A DNA stretch of 64,000 nt from Herbaspirillum sp. 3R11. GTDB lineage: Bacteria; Pseudomonadota; Gammaproteobacteria; Burkholderiales; Burkholderiaceae_D. Of the stretch, positions 1 through 10,142 are shown piece after piece. The stretch spans positions 186,001 to 250,000 of the forward strand of contig NZ_SPNJ01000001.1 in NCBI RefSeq assembly GCF_004563925.1. Reading direction: 5' to 3'. A model generated the notes under the pieces. The model saw only the letters and a program-made list of their open reading frames with translations, had not been told where the DNA came from and ran no database searches. Within the stretch, counting starts at the first letter, position 1, and each line of letters begins with the position of its first letter. The position numbers were made by a program, and so were the translations under genes.

Positions 1-1685
1 CATTCGTGCGCAAGCACTTCTTCGGCAAGCATCCGAAGCTGCTGGAAATGGTCAGCAAGATGTCCGACGACGACATCTGGCGCCTGACCCGCGGCGGCCA
101 CGATCCGCACAAAATCTACGCCGCGTTCAAGGTTGCGCAGGACAGCAAGGATCAACCGACCGTGATCCTGGCCAAGTCGATCAAGGGCTATGGTTTCGGC
201 AAATCCGGCGAAGCACGCAACACCGCACACAACACCAAGAAACTGGACGACGAAGCCATCAAGGCCATGCGTGACCGTTTCCAACTGCCGATCTCCGACG
301 CCGACTTGCCGAACATCCCGTTCTTCAAGCCGTCCAACGACACCCCGGAAATGCAATACCTGCACGAGCGCCGCAAAGCGCTGGGCGGTTACCTGCCGCA
401 GCGCCGTCCGCAAGCTGACGAAAAGCTGGTGGTGCCTGAGCTGTCGGCATTCCAGGTCATGCTGGAACCAACCGCCGAAGGCCGTGAAATCTCCACCACC
501 GCCGCGTACTCGCGCGTGCTGACCGCGCTGCTGCGCGACAGCAGCCTGGGTCAGCGCGTGGTGCCGATCATGGTCGACGAATCGCGTACCTTCGGTATGG
601 AAGGCCTGTTCCGCCAGATCGGTATTTTCAGCCAGGTCGGTCAGCTGTACGAACCGGTCGACAAGGACCAGGTCATGTACTACCGCGAAGACAAGGCCGG
701 TCAGATCCTGCAGGAAGGCATTAACGAAGCGGGCGGCATGAGCTCGTGGATCGCTGCGGCGACCTCGTACTCGACCAACAACCGCATCATGATTCCGTTC
801 TACACGTATTACTCGATGTTCGGTCTGCAACGTATCGGCGATCTGGCCTGGGCTGCCGGCGACATGCGCGCCCGCGGCTTCCTGATCGGCGGCACTGCCG
901 GCCGCACTACGCTGAACGGCGAAGGCCTGCAGCACGAAGACGGTCACAGCCACGTGTTTGCTTCGGCGATTCCGAACTGCGTGCCTTACGATCCGACCTT
1001 CGCCCACGAAGTCGCCGTGATCATCCATGACGGCCTGCGCCGCATGGTCGGCAACCAGGAAGACGTGTTCTATTACATCACCGTGATGAACGAGAACTAC
1101 GCACACCCGGGCATCAAGGCCGGTCAGGAAGAGGGCATCCTCAAGGGCCTGTACCTGTTGAACGAAAGCAGCAAGAAGAACAAGCTGCGCGTGCAACTGC
1201 TGGGTTCGGGCACGATCCTGCGCGAAGTCATCGCCGCCGCCGATCTGCTGCGCGACGACTGGAAGGTCGACGCCGACGTCTGGTCCGCACCGTCGTTCAC
1301 GCTGCTGGCGCGCGACGGTCAGGACGTGGAACGCTGGAACATGCTGCATCCGGCCGATGCGGCAAAGAAGAGCCACTTCGAGCAATCGATGGAAGGCACC
1401 GAAGGTCCGATCGTGGTGTCGACCGATTACATGCGCACCTACGCCGAGCAAGTTCGCGCCTTCGTACCGAAGGGCCGTACTTACAAGGTGCTGGGCACCG
1501 ACGGTTACGGCCGTTCCGACACCCGCGCCAAGTTGCGCGAGTTCTTCGAAGTCGACCGTCACTACGTGACTGTGGCTGCGCTGAAGTCGCTGGCTGACGA
1601 AGGCAAGATCAAGCCTTCCGTGGTTGCCGAAGCGATCGCCAAGTACGGCATCAATCCGGAAAAACCAAATCCGGTGACGGTGTAA
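1..1685 (+). CDS. aceE: pyruvate dehydrogenase E1 component, 3' part (5' end outside window)
   Basis: This is the C-terminal part of the homodimeric thiamine-diphosphate E1 subunit, which decarboxylates pyruvate and passes the acetyl group to the lipoyl domains of E2. The reading frame is open from the left edge, so no start codon is in the window. About 560 of the usual roughly 890 residues are present. Recognisable are the middle and C-terminal transketolase-like regions, including the stretches around SIKGYGFGKSGEARNTAHN, VPIMVDESRTFGMEGLFRQ, LNGEGLQHEDGHSHV and the C-terminal VLGTDGYGRSDTRAKLREFF. The gene is followed by aceF and lpdA on the same strand, the usual operon order. The 141-bp gap to aceF carries two hairpins. 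Identification is secure. Confidence 0.97.
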   Translation, partial: FVRKHFFGKHPKLLEMVSKMSDDDIWRLTRGGHDPHKIYAAFKVAQDSKDQPTVILAKSIKGYGFGKSGEARNTAHNTKKLDDEAIKAMRDRFQLPISDADLPNIPFFKPSNDTPEMQYLHERRKALGGYLPQRRPQADEKLVVPELSAFQVMLEPTAEGREISTTAAYSRVLTALLRDSSLGQRVVPIMVDESRTFGMEGLFRQIGIFSQVGQLYEPVDKDQVMYYREDKAGQILQEGINEAGGMSSWIAAATSYSTNNRIMIPFYTYYSMFGLQRIGDLAWAAGDMRARGFLIGGTAGRTTLNGEGLQHEDGHSHVFASAIPNCVPYDPTFAHEVAVIIHDGLRRMVGNQEDVFYYITVMNENYAHPGIKAGQEEGILKGLYLLNESSKKNKLRVQLLGSGTILREVIAAADLLRDDWKVDADVWSAPSFTLLARDGQDVERWNMLHPADAAKKSHFEQSMEGTEGPIVVSTDYMRTYAEQVRAFVPKGRTYKVLGTDGYGRSDTRAKLREFFEVDRHYVTVAALKSLADEGKIKPSVVAEAIAKYGINPEKPNPVTV

Positions 1686-1753
1686 TTCGCCAATTTGGCG
1701 AACTTGAAACCATCCGCAAGGCGGCTTGTCAGGTAATATCGGCAAGCCGCCTT
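1686..1753 (+). other. two intercistronic hairpins between aceE and aceF
   Basis: Directly after the aceE stop lies a small hairpin, TTCGCCA/TGGCGAA (1686-1702). It is followed by a perfect 11-bp stem, AAGGCGGCTTG (1718-1728) with CAAGCCGCCTT (1743-1753), and a 14-nt loop. No T tract follows, so a true terminator is unlikely. An RNA-stabilising or partial-attenuation element inside the operon is the more likely reading. Confidence 0.6.
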
Positions 1754-1826
1754 CAACATGAGTGGACATACATTCGACGCTGCATAGTTGCAACGTACCG
1801 GATCCAGAACAAACGGAGCGCAAGAG

Positions 1827-3500
1827 ATGAGTCAAATCGAAGTAAAAGTACCGGATATTGGCGACTTCAAGGAAGTCGAAGTCATTGAAGTCCTGGTCAA
1901 GGTAGGCGATACCATCAAAATCGAACAATCCCTGCTGACGGTCGAATCCGACAAGGCCAGCATGGAAATCCCATCCAGCCATGCCGGCGTGGTCAAAGAG
2001 ATCCGCGTGAAGATCGGCGACAAGGTCGCTGAAGGCTCGGTGGTCGTGATTGTTGACGCTGAAGGCGCTGGTGCTACCGCTGCACCAGCAGCAGCTCCGG
2101 CTGCAGCGGCTGCTGCCCCTGCCGCCGCGACAGCATCCGCGCCGGCGCCGGCCGCTCCTGCACCCGCTGCTGCCCCGGCAGCATCGGGCGGCGTACAAGA
2201 CATCCTGGTCCCCGATATCGGCGATTTCGCCGAAGTCGAAGTGATCGAACTGCTGGTCAAGGTCGGCGACACCGTCAAGGTCGAACAATCCCTGCTGACC
2301 GTCGAGTCCGACAAGGCCAGCATGGAAATCCCGTCCAGCCACGCCGGCGTGATCAAGGAACTGAAAGTCAAGATCGGCGACAAGGTTGCCAAGGGTTCGC
2401 TGGTTGCCGTGGTGGAAGCCACCGGCGGCGCAGCTGCTCCGGCTGCTCCTGCAGCAGCACCGGCTCCTGCAGCTGCAGCGCCGGCAGCGTCCGCACCGGC
2501 AGCTGCCCCAGCCGCAGCCGCCACCCCTGCGATGGCGGTTGCCGCCGTCACGCCAGGTGCGGCCAACAAATCGCACGCGTCGCCGTCGGTACGCAAGTAC
2601 GGCCGCGAACTCGGCGTTGATCTGGCCCGCGTGGTCGGCACCGGCCCGAAGAACCGCATCCTGCAGGAAGACATCCAGAAATTCGTCAAGGCGGCATTGG
2701 CCGGCGGCGCCGGTACGGCATCTTCCGCACCAGCCAAGAACGGCAGCGGCGTTGGCCTGGATCTGTTGCCATGGCCGTCGCTGGACTTCAGCAAATTCGG
2801 CGCGACCGAACTGCTTCCGTTGTCGCGCATCAAGAAGATCAGCGGCCCGAACCTGCATCGCAACTGGGTCATGATCCCGCACGTGACGCAATTCGACGAA
2901 GCCGACGTGACCGAGCTGGAAGAATTCCGCAAGACCTCCAACGACGCCTACGCCAAGGCCAAGTCGCCGGTCAAGCTGACCATGCTGGCGTTCGTGATCA
3001 AGGCCAGCGTCTCGGCGCTGAAGAAATTCCCGGCGTTCAATTCCTCGCTGGATGCCAAGGGCGAAAACCTGATCCTGAAGCAGTACTACAACATCGGCTT
3101 CGCCGCCGACACGCCGAACGGTCTGGTGGTGCCCGTGATCAAGAACGCCGATCAGAAGACCATCGGCCAGATCGCCACCGAAATGGGCGACCTGTCGGCG
3201 CAAGCGCGCGACGGCAAGTTGAAGCCTGCCGACATGCAAGGCGCGACCTTCACCATTTCGTCGCTGGGCGGCATTGGCGGCACGGCCTTCACGCCGATCA
3301 TCAATGCACCTGAAGTGGCGATCCTGGGCTTGTCCAAGTCGATCATCAAACCAGTCTGGGACGGCAAGCAATTCGTGCCGCGCCTGATGCTGCCGACCTC
3401 GCTGTCCTACGACCACCGCGTGGTCGACGGCGCGATGGGCGCGCGCTTCTCGGCCTATCTGGCCGAAGTGCTGGGCGATTTGCGTAAATCGCTGCTGTAA
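1827..3500 (+). CDS. aceF: dihydrolipoamide acetyltransferase, E2 of pyruvate dehydrogenase
   Basis: This is the core E2 of the pyruvate dehydrogenase complex, which transfers acetyl groups to CoA. The 557-residue protein has two lipoyl domains with lipoyl lysines at K43 and K163 ([11 protein letters not shown] in both). Two Ala/Pro-rich linkers follow, then a peripheral-subunit-binding domain at about 250-290 (SPSVRKYGRELGVDL) and the catalytic 2-oxoacid acyltransferase domain with the DHRVVDG motif (H530) near the C terminus. The start at 1827 is chosen because the lipoyl fold begins at once ([14 protein letters not shown]) and GGAGCGCAAGAG precedes it; an in-frame ATG at 1788 would add a meaningless tail. 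It sits between aceE and lpdA. Confidence 0.96.
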   Translation: MSQIEVKVPDIGDFKEVEVIEVLVKVGDTIKIEQSLLTVESDKASMEIPSSHAGVVKEIRVKIGDKVAEGSVVVIVDAEGAGATAAPAAAPAAAAAAPAAATASAPAPAAPAPAAAPAASGGVQDILVPDIGDFAEVEVIELLVKVGDTVKVEQSLLTVESDKASMEIPSSHAGVIKELKVKIGDKVAKGSLVAVVEATGGAAAPAAPAAAPAPAAAAPAASAPAAAPAAAATPAMAVAAVTPGAANKSHASPSVRKYGRELGVDLARVVGTGPKNRILQEDIQKFVKAALAGGAGTASSAPAKNGSGVGLDLLPWPSLDFSKFGATELLPLSRIKKISGPNLHRNWVMIPHVTQFDEADVTELEEFRKTSNDAYAKAKSPVKLTMLAFVIKASVSALKKFPAFNSSLDAKGENLILKQYYNIGFAADTPNGLVVPVIKNADQKTIGQIATEMGDLSAQARDGKLKPADMQGATFTISSLGGIGGTAFTPIINAPEVAILGLSKSIIKPVWDGKQFVPRLMLPTSLSYDHRVVDGAMGARFSAYLAEVLGDLRKSLL

Positions 3501-3511
3501 TTGTTTCTGCT

Positions 3512-3541
3512 GCGCCGTGCCGATTCAGATCGGTGCGGCGC
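3512..3541 (+). other. intercistronic hairpin between aceF and lpdA
   Basis: A 13-bp stem with two mismatches (GCGCCGTGCCGAT with ATCGGTGCGGCGC) closes on a TCAG loop 11 nt after the aceF stop. No T tract follows, so read-through into lpdA is expected. It may stabilise the upstream message or reduce downstream expression. Confidence 0.5.
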
Positions 3542-3640
3542 TTCAGTTTCAGGCATCTCCAAAGCAGCGTCGCTGATTCGTTTCTGCAATGAATCAGCGC
3601 AGCGCAAACAAGCGAACAACAGAATTTACGGAGTTAAGAC

Positions 3641-5440
3641 ATGAGTCTGAGCGAAGTCAAAGTCCCCGATATCGGCGATTTCAAGGAAGTGGAAGTAATC
3701 GAATTGCTGGTCAAGGTCGGCGACACGATCAAGGTCGAGCAATCGCTGATCACCGTCGAGTCCGACAAGGCCAGCATGGAAATCCCGTCCAGCACTGCTG
3801 GCGTGGTCAAAGAATTGAAGGTCAAGGTAGGCGACAAGGTTGCCGAAGGTTCCGTGCTGCTGCTGGTGGAAGCCAGCGGTGACGCCGCAGCTGCGCCTGC
3901 TGCTCCGGCAACTACGCCTGCAGCCGCCCCAGCACCTGCTGCGGCAGCGCCTGCACCAGCCGCTGCCCCCGCAGCTGCAGCGCCGGCTCCGGTCGCCGCC
4001 AGCTTCGGCGGTTCGGCCGACATCGAATGTGACATGATGGTCCTCGGTGCAGGTCCCGGCGGTTATTCCGCTGCGTTCCGCGCCGCCGATCTGGGCATGA
4101 ACACCGTGCTGGTCGAGCGTTATTCGACCCTCGGCGGCGTCTGCCTGAACGTCGGTTGCATTCCATCGAAAGCACTGCTGCACGTTACCTCGGTGATCGA
4201 TGAAACTGCCGCGATGGCTTCGCACGGCGTCACCTTCGCCAAGCCGGAAATCGACATCGACAAGCTGCGCGCCTACAAGGAAAAAGTCATCGGCACCATG
4301 ACCGGCGGTCTGGCCGGCATGGCCAAGGCGCGCAAGGTCAACGTCGTGCAAGGCGTGGGCCAGTTCGTCGGCGCCAACCACATCGAAGTGACTGCAGCCG
4401 ACGGCAGCAAGAAGACCGTCAAGTTCAAGCAAGCCATCATCGCCGCCGGTTCGTCGGTGGTGAACCTGCCGTTCGTGCCGCAAGATCCGCGCATCGTCGA
4501 TTCGACCGGCGCGCTGGAACTGCGCCAGGTGCCCAAGCGCATGCTGGTCATCGGCGGCGGCATCATCGGTCTGGAAATGGCCACCGTGTACTCCACGCTG
4601 GGCGCACGCATCGACGTCGTCGAAATGATGGACGGCTTGATGCAAGGCGCGGACCGCGACATGGTTAAAGTTTGGCAGAAGTTCAACGAAAAGCGTTTCG
4701 ACAACATCATGTTGAAGACCAAGACGGTCGGCGTCGAAGCACTGAAGGAAGGCATCAAGGTCACCTTTGAAGCCGCCGAAGCCGGCGCCAAGGCGCCGGA
4801 ACCGCAAGTGTATGACCTTGTGCTGGTGGCCGTCGGCCGCAGCCCGAACGGCAAGAAGATCGCTGCCGACAAGGCCGGCGTGACCGTGACCGATCGCGGC
4901 TTCATTCCGGTCGACAGCCAGATGCGCACCAACGTGCCGCACATCTTCGCCATCGGCGATCTGGTGGGTCAGCCCATGCTGGCGCACAAGGCCGTGCACG
5001 AAGCGCACGTTGCCGCGGAAGCTGCAGCAGGCGAGAAGAGCCACTTCGACGCCAGCGTCATTCCTTCGGTGGCCTACACCGATCCGGAAGTGGCATGGGT
5101 CGGCATCACCGAAGACGAAGCCAAGGCCAAGGGCATCAAGCTGGAGAAGGGCCACTTCCCGTGGGCCGCATCCGGTCGCGCCGTTGCCAACGGTCGTTCG
5201 GAAGGCTTCACCAAGCTGCTGTTCGATGCCGAGACACATCGCATCGTCGGCGGCGGCATCGTCGGCACGCATGCCGGCGACATGATCGGTGAAATCGCGC
5301 TGGCCATCGAGATGGGCGCGGACGCCGTCGACATCGGCAAGACCATCCATCCTCACCCGACACTGGGCGAATCGATCGGCATGGCGGCGGAAGTCTACAA
5401 GGGCGTTTGCACCGACTTGCCGCCGATGCGCAAGAAGTAA
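3641..5440 (+). CDS. lpdA: dihydrolipoamide dehydrogenase (E3) with N-terminal lipoyl domain
   Basis: This flavoprotein reoxidises the dihydrolipoyl arm of the pyruvate dehydrogenase complex with NAD+. The 599-residue protein carries an N-terminal lipoyl domain (lipoyl K43, [11 protein letters not shown]), an Ala/Pro linker (about 81-120) and then a full E3. The E3 shows the FAD-binding [10 protein letters not shown], the redox disulfide C168/C173 in [13 protein letters not shown], a second dinucleotide motif [25 protein letters not shown], and the catalytic His-Glu pair H572/E577 in HPHPTLGES. Lipoyl-E3 fusions in the PDH operon are known from beta- and some gammaproteobacteria. The gene ends the operon and is followed by a strong bidirectional terminator. 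Confidence 0.96.
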   Translation: MSLSEVKVPDIGDFKEVEVIELLVKVGDTIKVEQSLITVESDKASMEIPSSTAGVVKELKVKVGDKVAEGSVLLLVEASGDAAAAPAAPATTPAAAPAPAAAAPAPAAAPAAAAPAPVAASFGGSADIECDMMVLGAGPGGYSAAFRAADLGMNTVLVERYSTLGGVCLNVGCIPSKALLHVTSVIDETAAMASHGVTFAKPEIDIDKLRAYKEKVIGTMTGGLAGMAKARKVNVVQGVGQFVGANHIEVTAADGSKKTVKFKQAIIAAGSSVVNLPFVPQDPRIVDSTGALELRQVPKRMLVIGGGIIGLEMATVYSTLGARIDVVEMMDGLMQGADRDMVKVWQKFNEKRFDNIMLKTKTVGVEALKEGIKVTFEAAEAGAKAPEPQVYDLVLVAVGRSPNGKKIAADKAGVTVTDRGFIPVDSQMRTNVPHIFAIGDLVGQPMLAHKAVHEAHVAAEAAAGEKSHFDASVIPSVAYTDPEVAWVGITEDEAKAKGIKLEKGHFPWAASGRAVANGRSEGFTKLLFDAETHRIVGGGIVGTHAGDMIGEIALAIEMGADAVDIGKTIHPHPTLGESIGMAAEVYKGVCTDLPPMRKK

Positions 5441-5473
5441 TCCGGAATCACTTCGGGCCTCGGCAGAGGCAAA

Positions 5474-5513
5474 AGAAAAACGGCTGACATCGCAAGATGC
5501 CAGCCGTTTTTTA
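5474..5513. terminator. bidirectional rho-independent terminator after lpdA
   Basis: The stem GGCTGaCATC (5482-5491) pairs with GATGcCAGCC (5496-5505), plus a closing C-G pair, over a GCAA tetraloop. An A run precedes it and TTTTTT follows. It can end lpdA on the plus strand and the convergent aldo/keto reductase gene on the minus strand. The core hairpin is nearly identical to the one at 13439-13462. Confidence 0.9.
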
Positions 5514-5551
5514 TTGCAGATGTAGATGCAGTTTCAGTTTCAGTTTCAGAA

Positions 5552-6601
<1,050 letters not shown>

Positions 6602-7029
6602 TGGAAGCGTCCTCGATAGATTGCGGGTGAGCGACGACGACCGGTGGTAGCGCGGCCTCCATGTCCTCATACATTTTGACCTTCATATGCAGGATGGACA
6701 GGTTGCTTTGCAGTTCGGCGATCGTCTCTTCCACGGTGCGGGCATGCTGTTGCAGCAATGCCTTCCGTGCAGACACACTTTCCGCCGTATTGCCGGCGCG
6801 ACGCAGTTCGGCATAGCGCAGCATGTCGCGGATCGGCAGACCGGTCGAACGCAGCTTGAGCAAGAATCCGATCCAGAGCAGATCTTCTTCACGGAACAGG
6901 CGGTGCGTATTGTCCTGGCGTGCGATCGGATCGAGCAGGCCGATCTTTTCGTAATAGCGCAGGGTATGCACCGACAAACCGGTCTTTGCGGCAGCTTGTT
7001 GTATGGTCAGGGAAGTGGTCATGTGAGGC

Positions 7030-7060
7030 AGTCTAGAAGTTGGAGCGCACTCTAAGTCAA
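7030..7060 (-). promoter_or_regulatory. MerR-type promoter with 19-bp spacer and operator dyad
   Basis: On the minus strand TTGACT (7055-7060) and TAGACT (7030-7035) are separated by exactly 19 bp. The spacer holds the dyad TTAGAGTGCGCTCCAA, similar to operators of AdhR/NmlR-type MerR proteins. An over-long spacer with a central dyad is the hallmark of promoters activated by DNA distortion. It lies 8 nt before the merR-type start codon. Confidence 0.8.
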
Positions 7061-7100
7061 GAGGGGATTTTGACTTATTTCGAGACCATCGGGGGATTTT

Positions 7101-7158
7101 GCTGAAAGGGCGCTTGCCACGCTGATATTGCTATTGATGCTGCAAGCGCCCGTCTTTC
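7101..7158 (-). terminator. probable terminator or hairpin after the DHH gene
   Basis: A perfect 10-bp stem, GGGCGCTTGC (7108-7117) with GCAAGCGCCC (7142-7151), encloses a 24-nt loop. In the minus direction the stem is followed by CTTTCAG, a weak U-rich stretch. It separates the DHH gene from the MerR promoter. The large loop and short U tract make termination uncertain. Confidence 0.5.
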
Positions 7159-7179
7159 ATGGAGCAGGGCTGGGGAGGA

Positions 7180-8115
7180 TTAGCTGTCTGCGTTGATGCG
7201 GGAGATCAGCGTTTTGAGGACTTCTTCGGCGCGATCGTTTTCAATCTGGCAAGTACCGGCGTTCTCATGTCCGCCGCCGCCGTATTCCAGCATCAGCGCG
7301 CCGATGTTGGTCTTGGAGGTGCGGTTGAGGATGGATTTGCCAGTGGCGAAGACGGTGTTCTGATTCTTCAGGCCCCACAAGACGTGAATCGAAATATTTG
7401 TTTGTGGAAACATTGCGTAGATGATGAAGCGATTGCCGGCGAAAATCACCTCTTCGTTGCGCAAGTCCAGCACCACCAGGTTCTTGTGCACGGTGGCGCA
7501 ACGGCGGATCTGTTCCTTGCACTTGTCGGCATGCTCGAAATACAGTTCGCGGCGTTCCTTGACGTCCGGTGTCTCCATGATTTCTTCGATCGTATGCGTT
7601 TTGCACAGCTCGATCAGATCCATCATCAGGTTGTAATTGGAGATGCGGAAATCGCGGAAACGGCCGAGGCCGGTGCGTGCATCCATCAGGAAGTTGAGCA
7701 GATCCCAGCCTTCCGGATTGAGCACTTCCTGTTCGTTGAAGCGCGCGGCGTCGCCCTTGTCGACTGCGGCCATCATGTCGCCCCACGATACAGGGAAGGC
7801 CTTTTCGCCGCCGTAATAGTCATACACCACGCGCGCAGCCGACGGCGCGTCAGGGTGAATCACGTGGTTCTTGCGCTCGCCGGTGTGGCGGAGGGTTTCG
7901 GACAAATGGTGATCGAATGCGATATGCACGCCGGGCACGAAGGGCAGGTTGGTGGTGATGTCATTGTCGCTAATGGCGATCTTTCCGTCCTGCATGTCTT
8001 TCGGATGCACGAACAGGATTTCATTGATCATGTTCAGATGCTTGAGCAGCACCGCACATACCAAACCATCAAAGTCGCTGCGTGTTACCAAGCGGTATTG
8101 TTTTGCTTCCGACAT
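7180..8115 (-). CDS. DHH/DHHA1 family phosphoesterase
   Basis: This 311-residue protein belongs to the DHH superfamily of metal-dependent phosphoesterases (RecJ, exopolyphosphatase and nanoRNase relatives). The DxD site TRSDFDGL (D14, D16), the DHH triad at 68-70 (IAFDHHLS) and the C-terminal DHHA1 motif GGGGHENAGTC are all present, so the enzyme should be active. The start at 8115 is chosen over two upstream in-frame ATGs because AAAGGGG lies 6 nt upstream of it. The substrate (oligonucleotide, cyclic dinucleotide product or polyphosphate) cannot be told. It is divergent from the dienelactone-hydrolase-type gene. Confidence 0.88.
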   Translation of the reverse strand: MSEAKQYRLVTRSDFDGLVCAVLLKHLNMINEILFVHPKDMQDGKIAISDNDITTNLPFVPGVHIAFDHHLSETLRHTGERKNHVIHPDAPSAARVVYDYYGGEKAFPVSWGDMMAAVDKGDAARFNEQEVLNPEGWDLLNFLMDARTGLGRFRDFRISNYNLMMDLIELCKTHTIEEIMETPDVKERRELYFEHADKCKEQIRRCATVHKNLVVLDLRNEEVIFAGNRFIIYAMFPQTNISIHVLWGLKNQNTVFATGKSILNRTSKTNIGALMLEYGGGGHENAGTCQIENDRAEEVLKTLISRINADS

Positions 8116-8402
8116 CATCGTCCCCTTTAGAAATTGAGTATTCATTTGCATCCCGTTGCAACGGGACCATGGTTAATCATACAACCCAAATTTGGACGTG
8201 GATAGCAGAAAAAAGGGGCGTCCGTCGCGCACTGGCGACGCGTCCGCCGCCAGCAAAGTTTCGGCGGCTGTGCAAAGATAGCGGCTTTCGCCAGAAAGCC
8301 GTATGCGACCGGTTCCTGCAAAATGCACGCCGCATCTCCAGCGGGCATCTTGCAGGGACCCGGCCCCATCGGCTTTCCCCATCTGCAACTCAGGAGAACT
8401 GA

Positions 8403-9173
8403 ATGAGTCACCATTTTGACGCCGCCCCCATCGCCGCAAAATTCGGCATCCCCACAACCGATCTCGGCATCGAACTGATCAGCCATACGCTCGACGGCGT
8501 CGAGTACGAAAACGTGCTGCTGTTCAACAAGAAGAACACGGCGCCTGTGGCCGGCGTGATTTCCATTCCCAACTATTTCGGCATCAGCCAGAAGGCGCTG
8601 GAAGTCACCGCCACCATCATCGGGCTGAACCAGGCGATCCTGGTCGGCGACGTCTACGGCAAGACCGTGCGTCCGACGACACCGGACGAAGGCGTCGCTG
8701 CCATCGTTCCGCTGAAGAAGGATCGCGCCGAACTGCGCAAGCGCATGAACGCGGTGCTCGATGCATTCAAGGGCCAGGAAAAGGTCAAGCTGAACGGCAA
8801 GCTCGGCGCCAGCGGTTTCTGCTTCGGCGGCACCGCAACGCTGGAACTGGCGCGCTCGGGCGCGGCCTTGCAAGCGTTCGCTTCGCTGCACGGTGCGCTC
8901 GACACGCCGAACTCGAAAGATGCGGAAAACATCAAGGGCGCCATCCTGGTGCTGCACGGCGTGCAGGATCCGTCGGTGCCGCGCGACCAGGTCAACGCCT
9001 TCATCGATGAAGTCAGCACCGCCAACCTGGACTGGCAACTGGTCAACTACGGCCAGGCCGGCCACTCGTTCACCGATCCGGAAGCAAAGAATCCGGGTTT
9101 CTTCTATCATCAGAAAACGGCCGAGCGCGCATCGGTGGCGTTGAAGAACTTCTTCACCGAAAAGCTTGCTTGA
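8403..9173 (+). CDS. dienelactone hydrolase family protein
   Basis: This 256-residue alpha/beta hydrolase has the Cys-Asp-His triad of the dienelactone hydrolase family: C140 in GASGFCFGG, D189 in VLHGVQDPSVP and H221 in GQAGHSFTDPEA. The N-terminal half (VAGVISIPNYFGISQKA) matches the cap and early strands of family members. AGGAGAACTGA gives a good ribosome-binding site. Family members hydrolyse cyclic or linear esters; the true substrate is unknown, and the absence of chlorocatechol or catechol pathway genes nearby argues against a dedicated dienelactone role. A terminator follows. Confidence 0.9.
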   Translation: MSHHFDAAPIAAKFGIPTTDLGIELISHTLDGVEYENVLLFNKKNTAPVAGVISIPNYFGISQKALEVTATIIGLNQAILVGDVYGKTVRPTTPDEGVAAIVPLKKDRAELRKRMNAVLDAFKGQEKVKLNGKLGASGFCFGGTATLELARSGAALQAFASLHGALDTPNSKDAENIKGAILVLHGVQDPSVPRDQVNAFIDEVSTANLDWQLVNYGQAGHSFTDPEAKNPGFFYHQKTAERASVALKNFFTEKLA

Positions 9174-9270
9174 CTGGTAACGGAACCGCTGAGATGCGAA
9201 GGCATACGCAGGGTGCCCATGGCCCGGCCACAGCCTGGTTTGTAAATCACGGTTGAAAATGGATTCATAA

Positions 9271-9307
9271 AAAAAGCCCAGCGGCACTCACCGCTGGGCT
9301 TTTTTTT
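9271..9307. terminator. bidirectional rho-independent terminator
   Basis: The 9-bp stem GCCCAGCGG/CCGCTGGGC (9276-9299) is flanked by an A run on the left and a T run on the right, so it works on both strands. It separates the plus-strand hydrolase gene from the minus-strand methyltransferase gene. Confidence 0.92.
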
Positions 9308-9383
9308 GAGGCAGACAATCCGGTTCAATCAGTGGCACTTACAAAATCAAAGAGCCTGCGATTAAATCAGCACGCACTATCCA

Positions 9384-10142
9384 TTACGCATCCCTGATTC
9401 CAATAAACGTTCCACGCAGACCATTTGGATACGATTTATCCAAATTTGCACCCATGTTGGGCGCCCAGCTATCAAATTGTTCAAATACCGTGGTGAACCC
9501 CAAATCGTAAATCAGACCCAAGAGATATTCTTTCTGTATCCAGAACGATTTGTCGTTTTCATAGGATGCCCATCTCATTTTTTCTCTTTCCTCGAAAGAC
9601 AAATTTGGATCGAACTCGTAATACCATCTTCCAGGCAGACCTTCGTGCATAGCCATGGGTTCAAGATTAAATTGCTTCACTCCACTGTCCATCGGCGTTG
9701 CAAAGTGAGTCTCCAAAATCAACAACTTCTTCGTGTTCCTGGCTAATTTTTCCAAGAACGCCTTCGGATTATCAAAATGGTAAAAAAGACCGCAACAAAA
9801 AGCAGCGTCAAACGGCCCATATTTGTCGAGATTCCAAGCAGTGTCTTTAACGAAATCCAAATTCGGCAAATCCAGATTTTCTTTTACATAATTACAGCAG
9901 GCAATACTCTCTTCTCTGACTTCAAGTCCTAAAGTATTGAATCCCATTTTGGCAAATTCGACTGTATATCCACCTTCCAGGCACCCCAAATCGACAACAC
10001 GATAGTTTTTCTTGTTTGAAGGAAAGACTAAATTCAATATTTTTCGGGTAGAGATGGTGCATGGATGATCGCTCATAAGCATCGCACCTGGTTTTGTAAA
10101 AGACCCATCGTCCAACTGAATATTATGAGCAGTAAAATTCAT
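9384..10142 (-). CDS. class I SAM-dependent methyltransferase
   Basis: This 252-residue protein has motif I at about 48-60 (YRVVDLGCLEGGYTVEFA), the acidic end of strand 2 (LGLEVREE) and the FDAAFCCGLFYHF region typical of class I methyltransferases. No lipid, DNA or RNA specificity motif is evident. The start at 10142 follows AAGGTGAACA. The gene is clearly more AT-rich than the rest of the window and is the last of four minus-strand genes (from 13249) with the same composition. By association it may methylate a cell-surface glycan or small molecule; this is inference only. Confidence 0.85.
   Translation of the reverse strand: MNFTAHNIQLDDGSFTKPGAMLMSDHPCTISTRKILNLVFPSNKKNYRVVDLGCLEGGYTVEFAKMGFNTLGLEVREESIACCNYVKENLDLPNLDFVKDTAWNLDKYGPFDAAFCCGLFYHFDNPKAFLEKLARNTKKLLILETHFATPMDSGVKQFNLEPMAMHEGLPGRWYYEFDPNLSFEEREKMRWASYENDKSFWIQKEYLLGLIYDLGFTTVFEQFDSWAPNMGANLDKSYPNGLRGTFIGIRDA

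Noticed and set aside
3626-5356. Long minus-strand open frame of 576 codons opposite lpdA
   Set aside because: It mirrors the lpdA gene, has no ribosome-binding site or domain, and is His/Asp-rich as expected for an antisense frame of a GC-rich gene.
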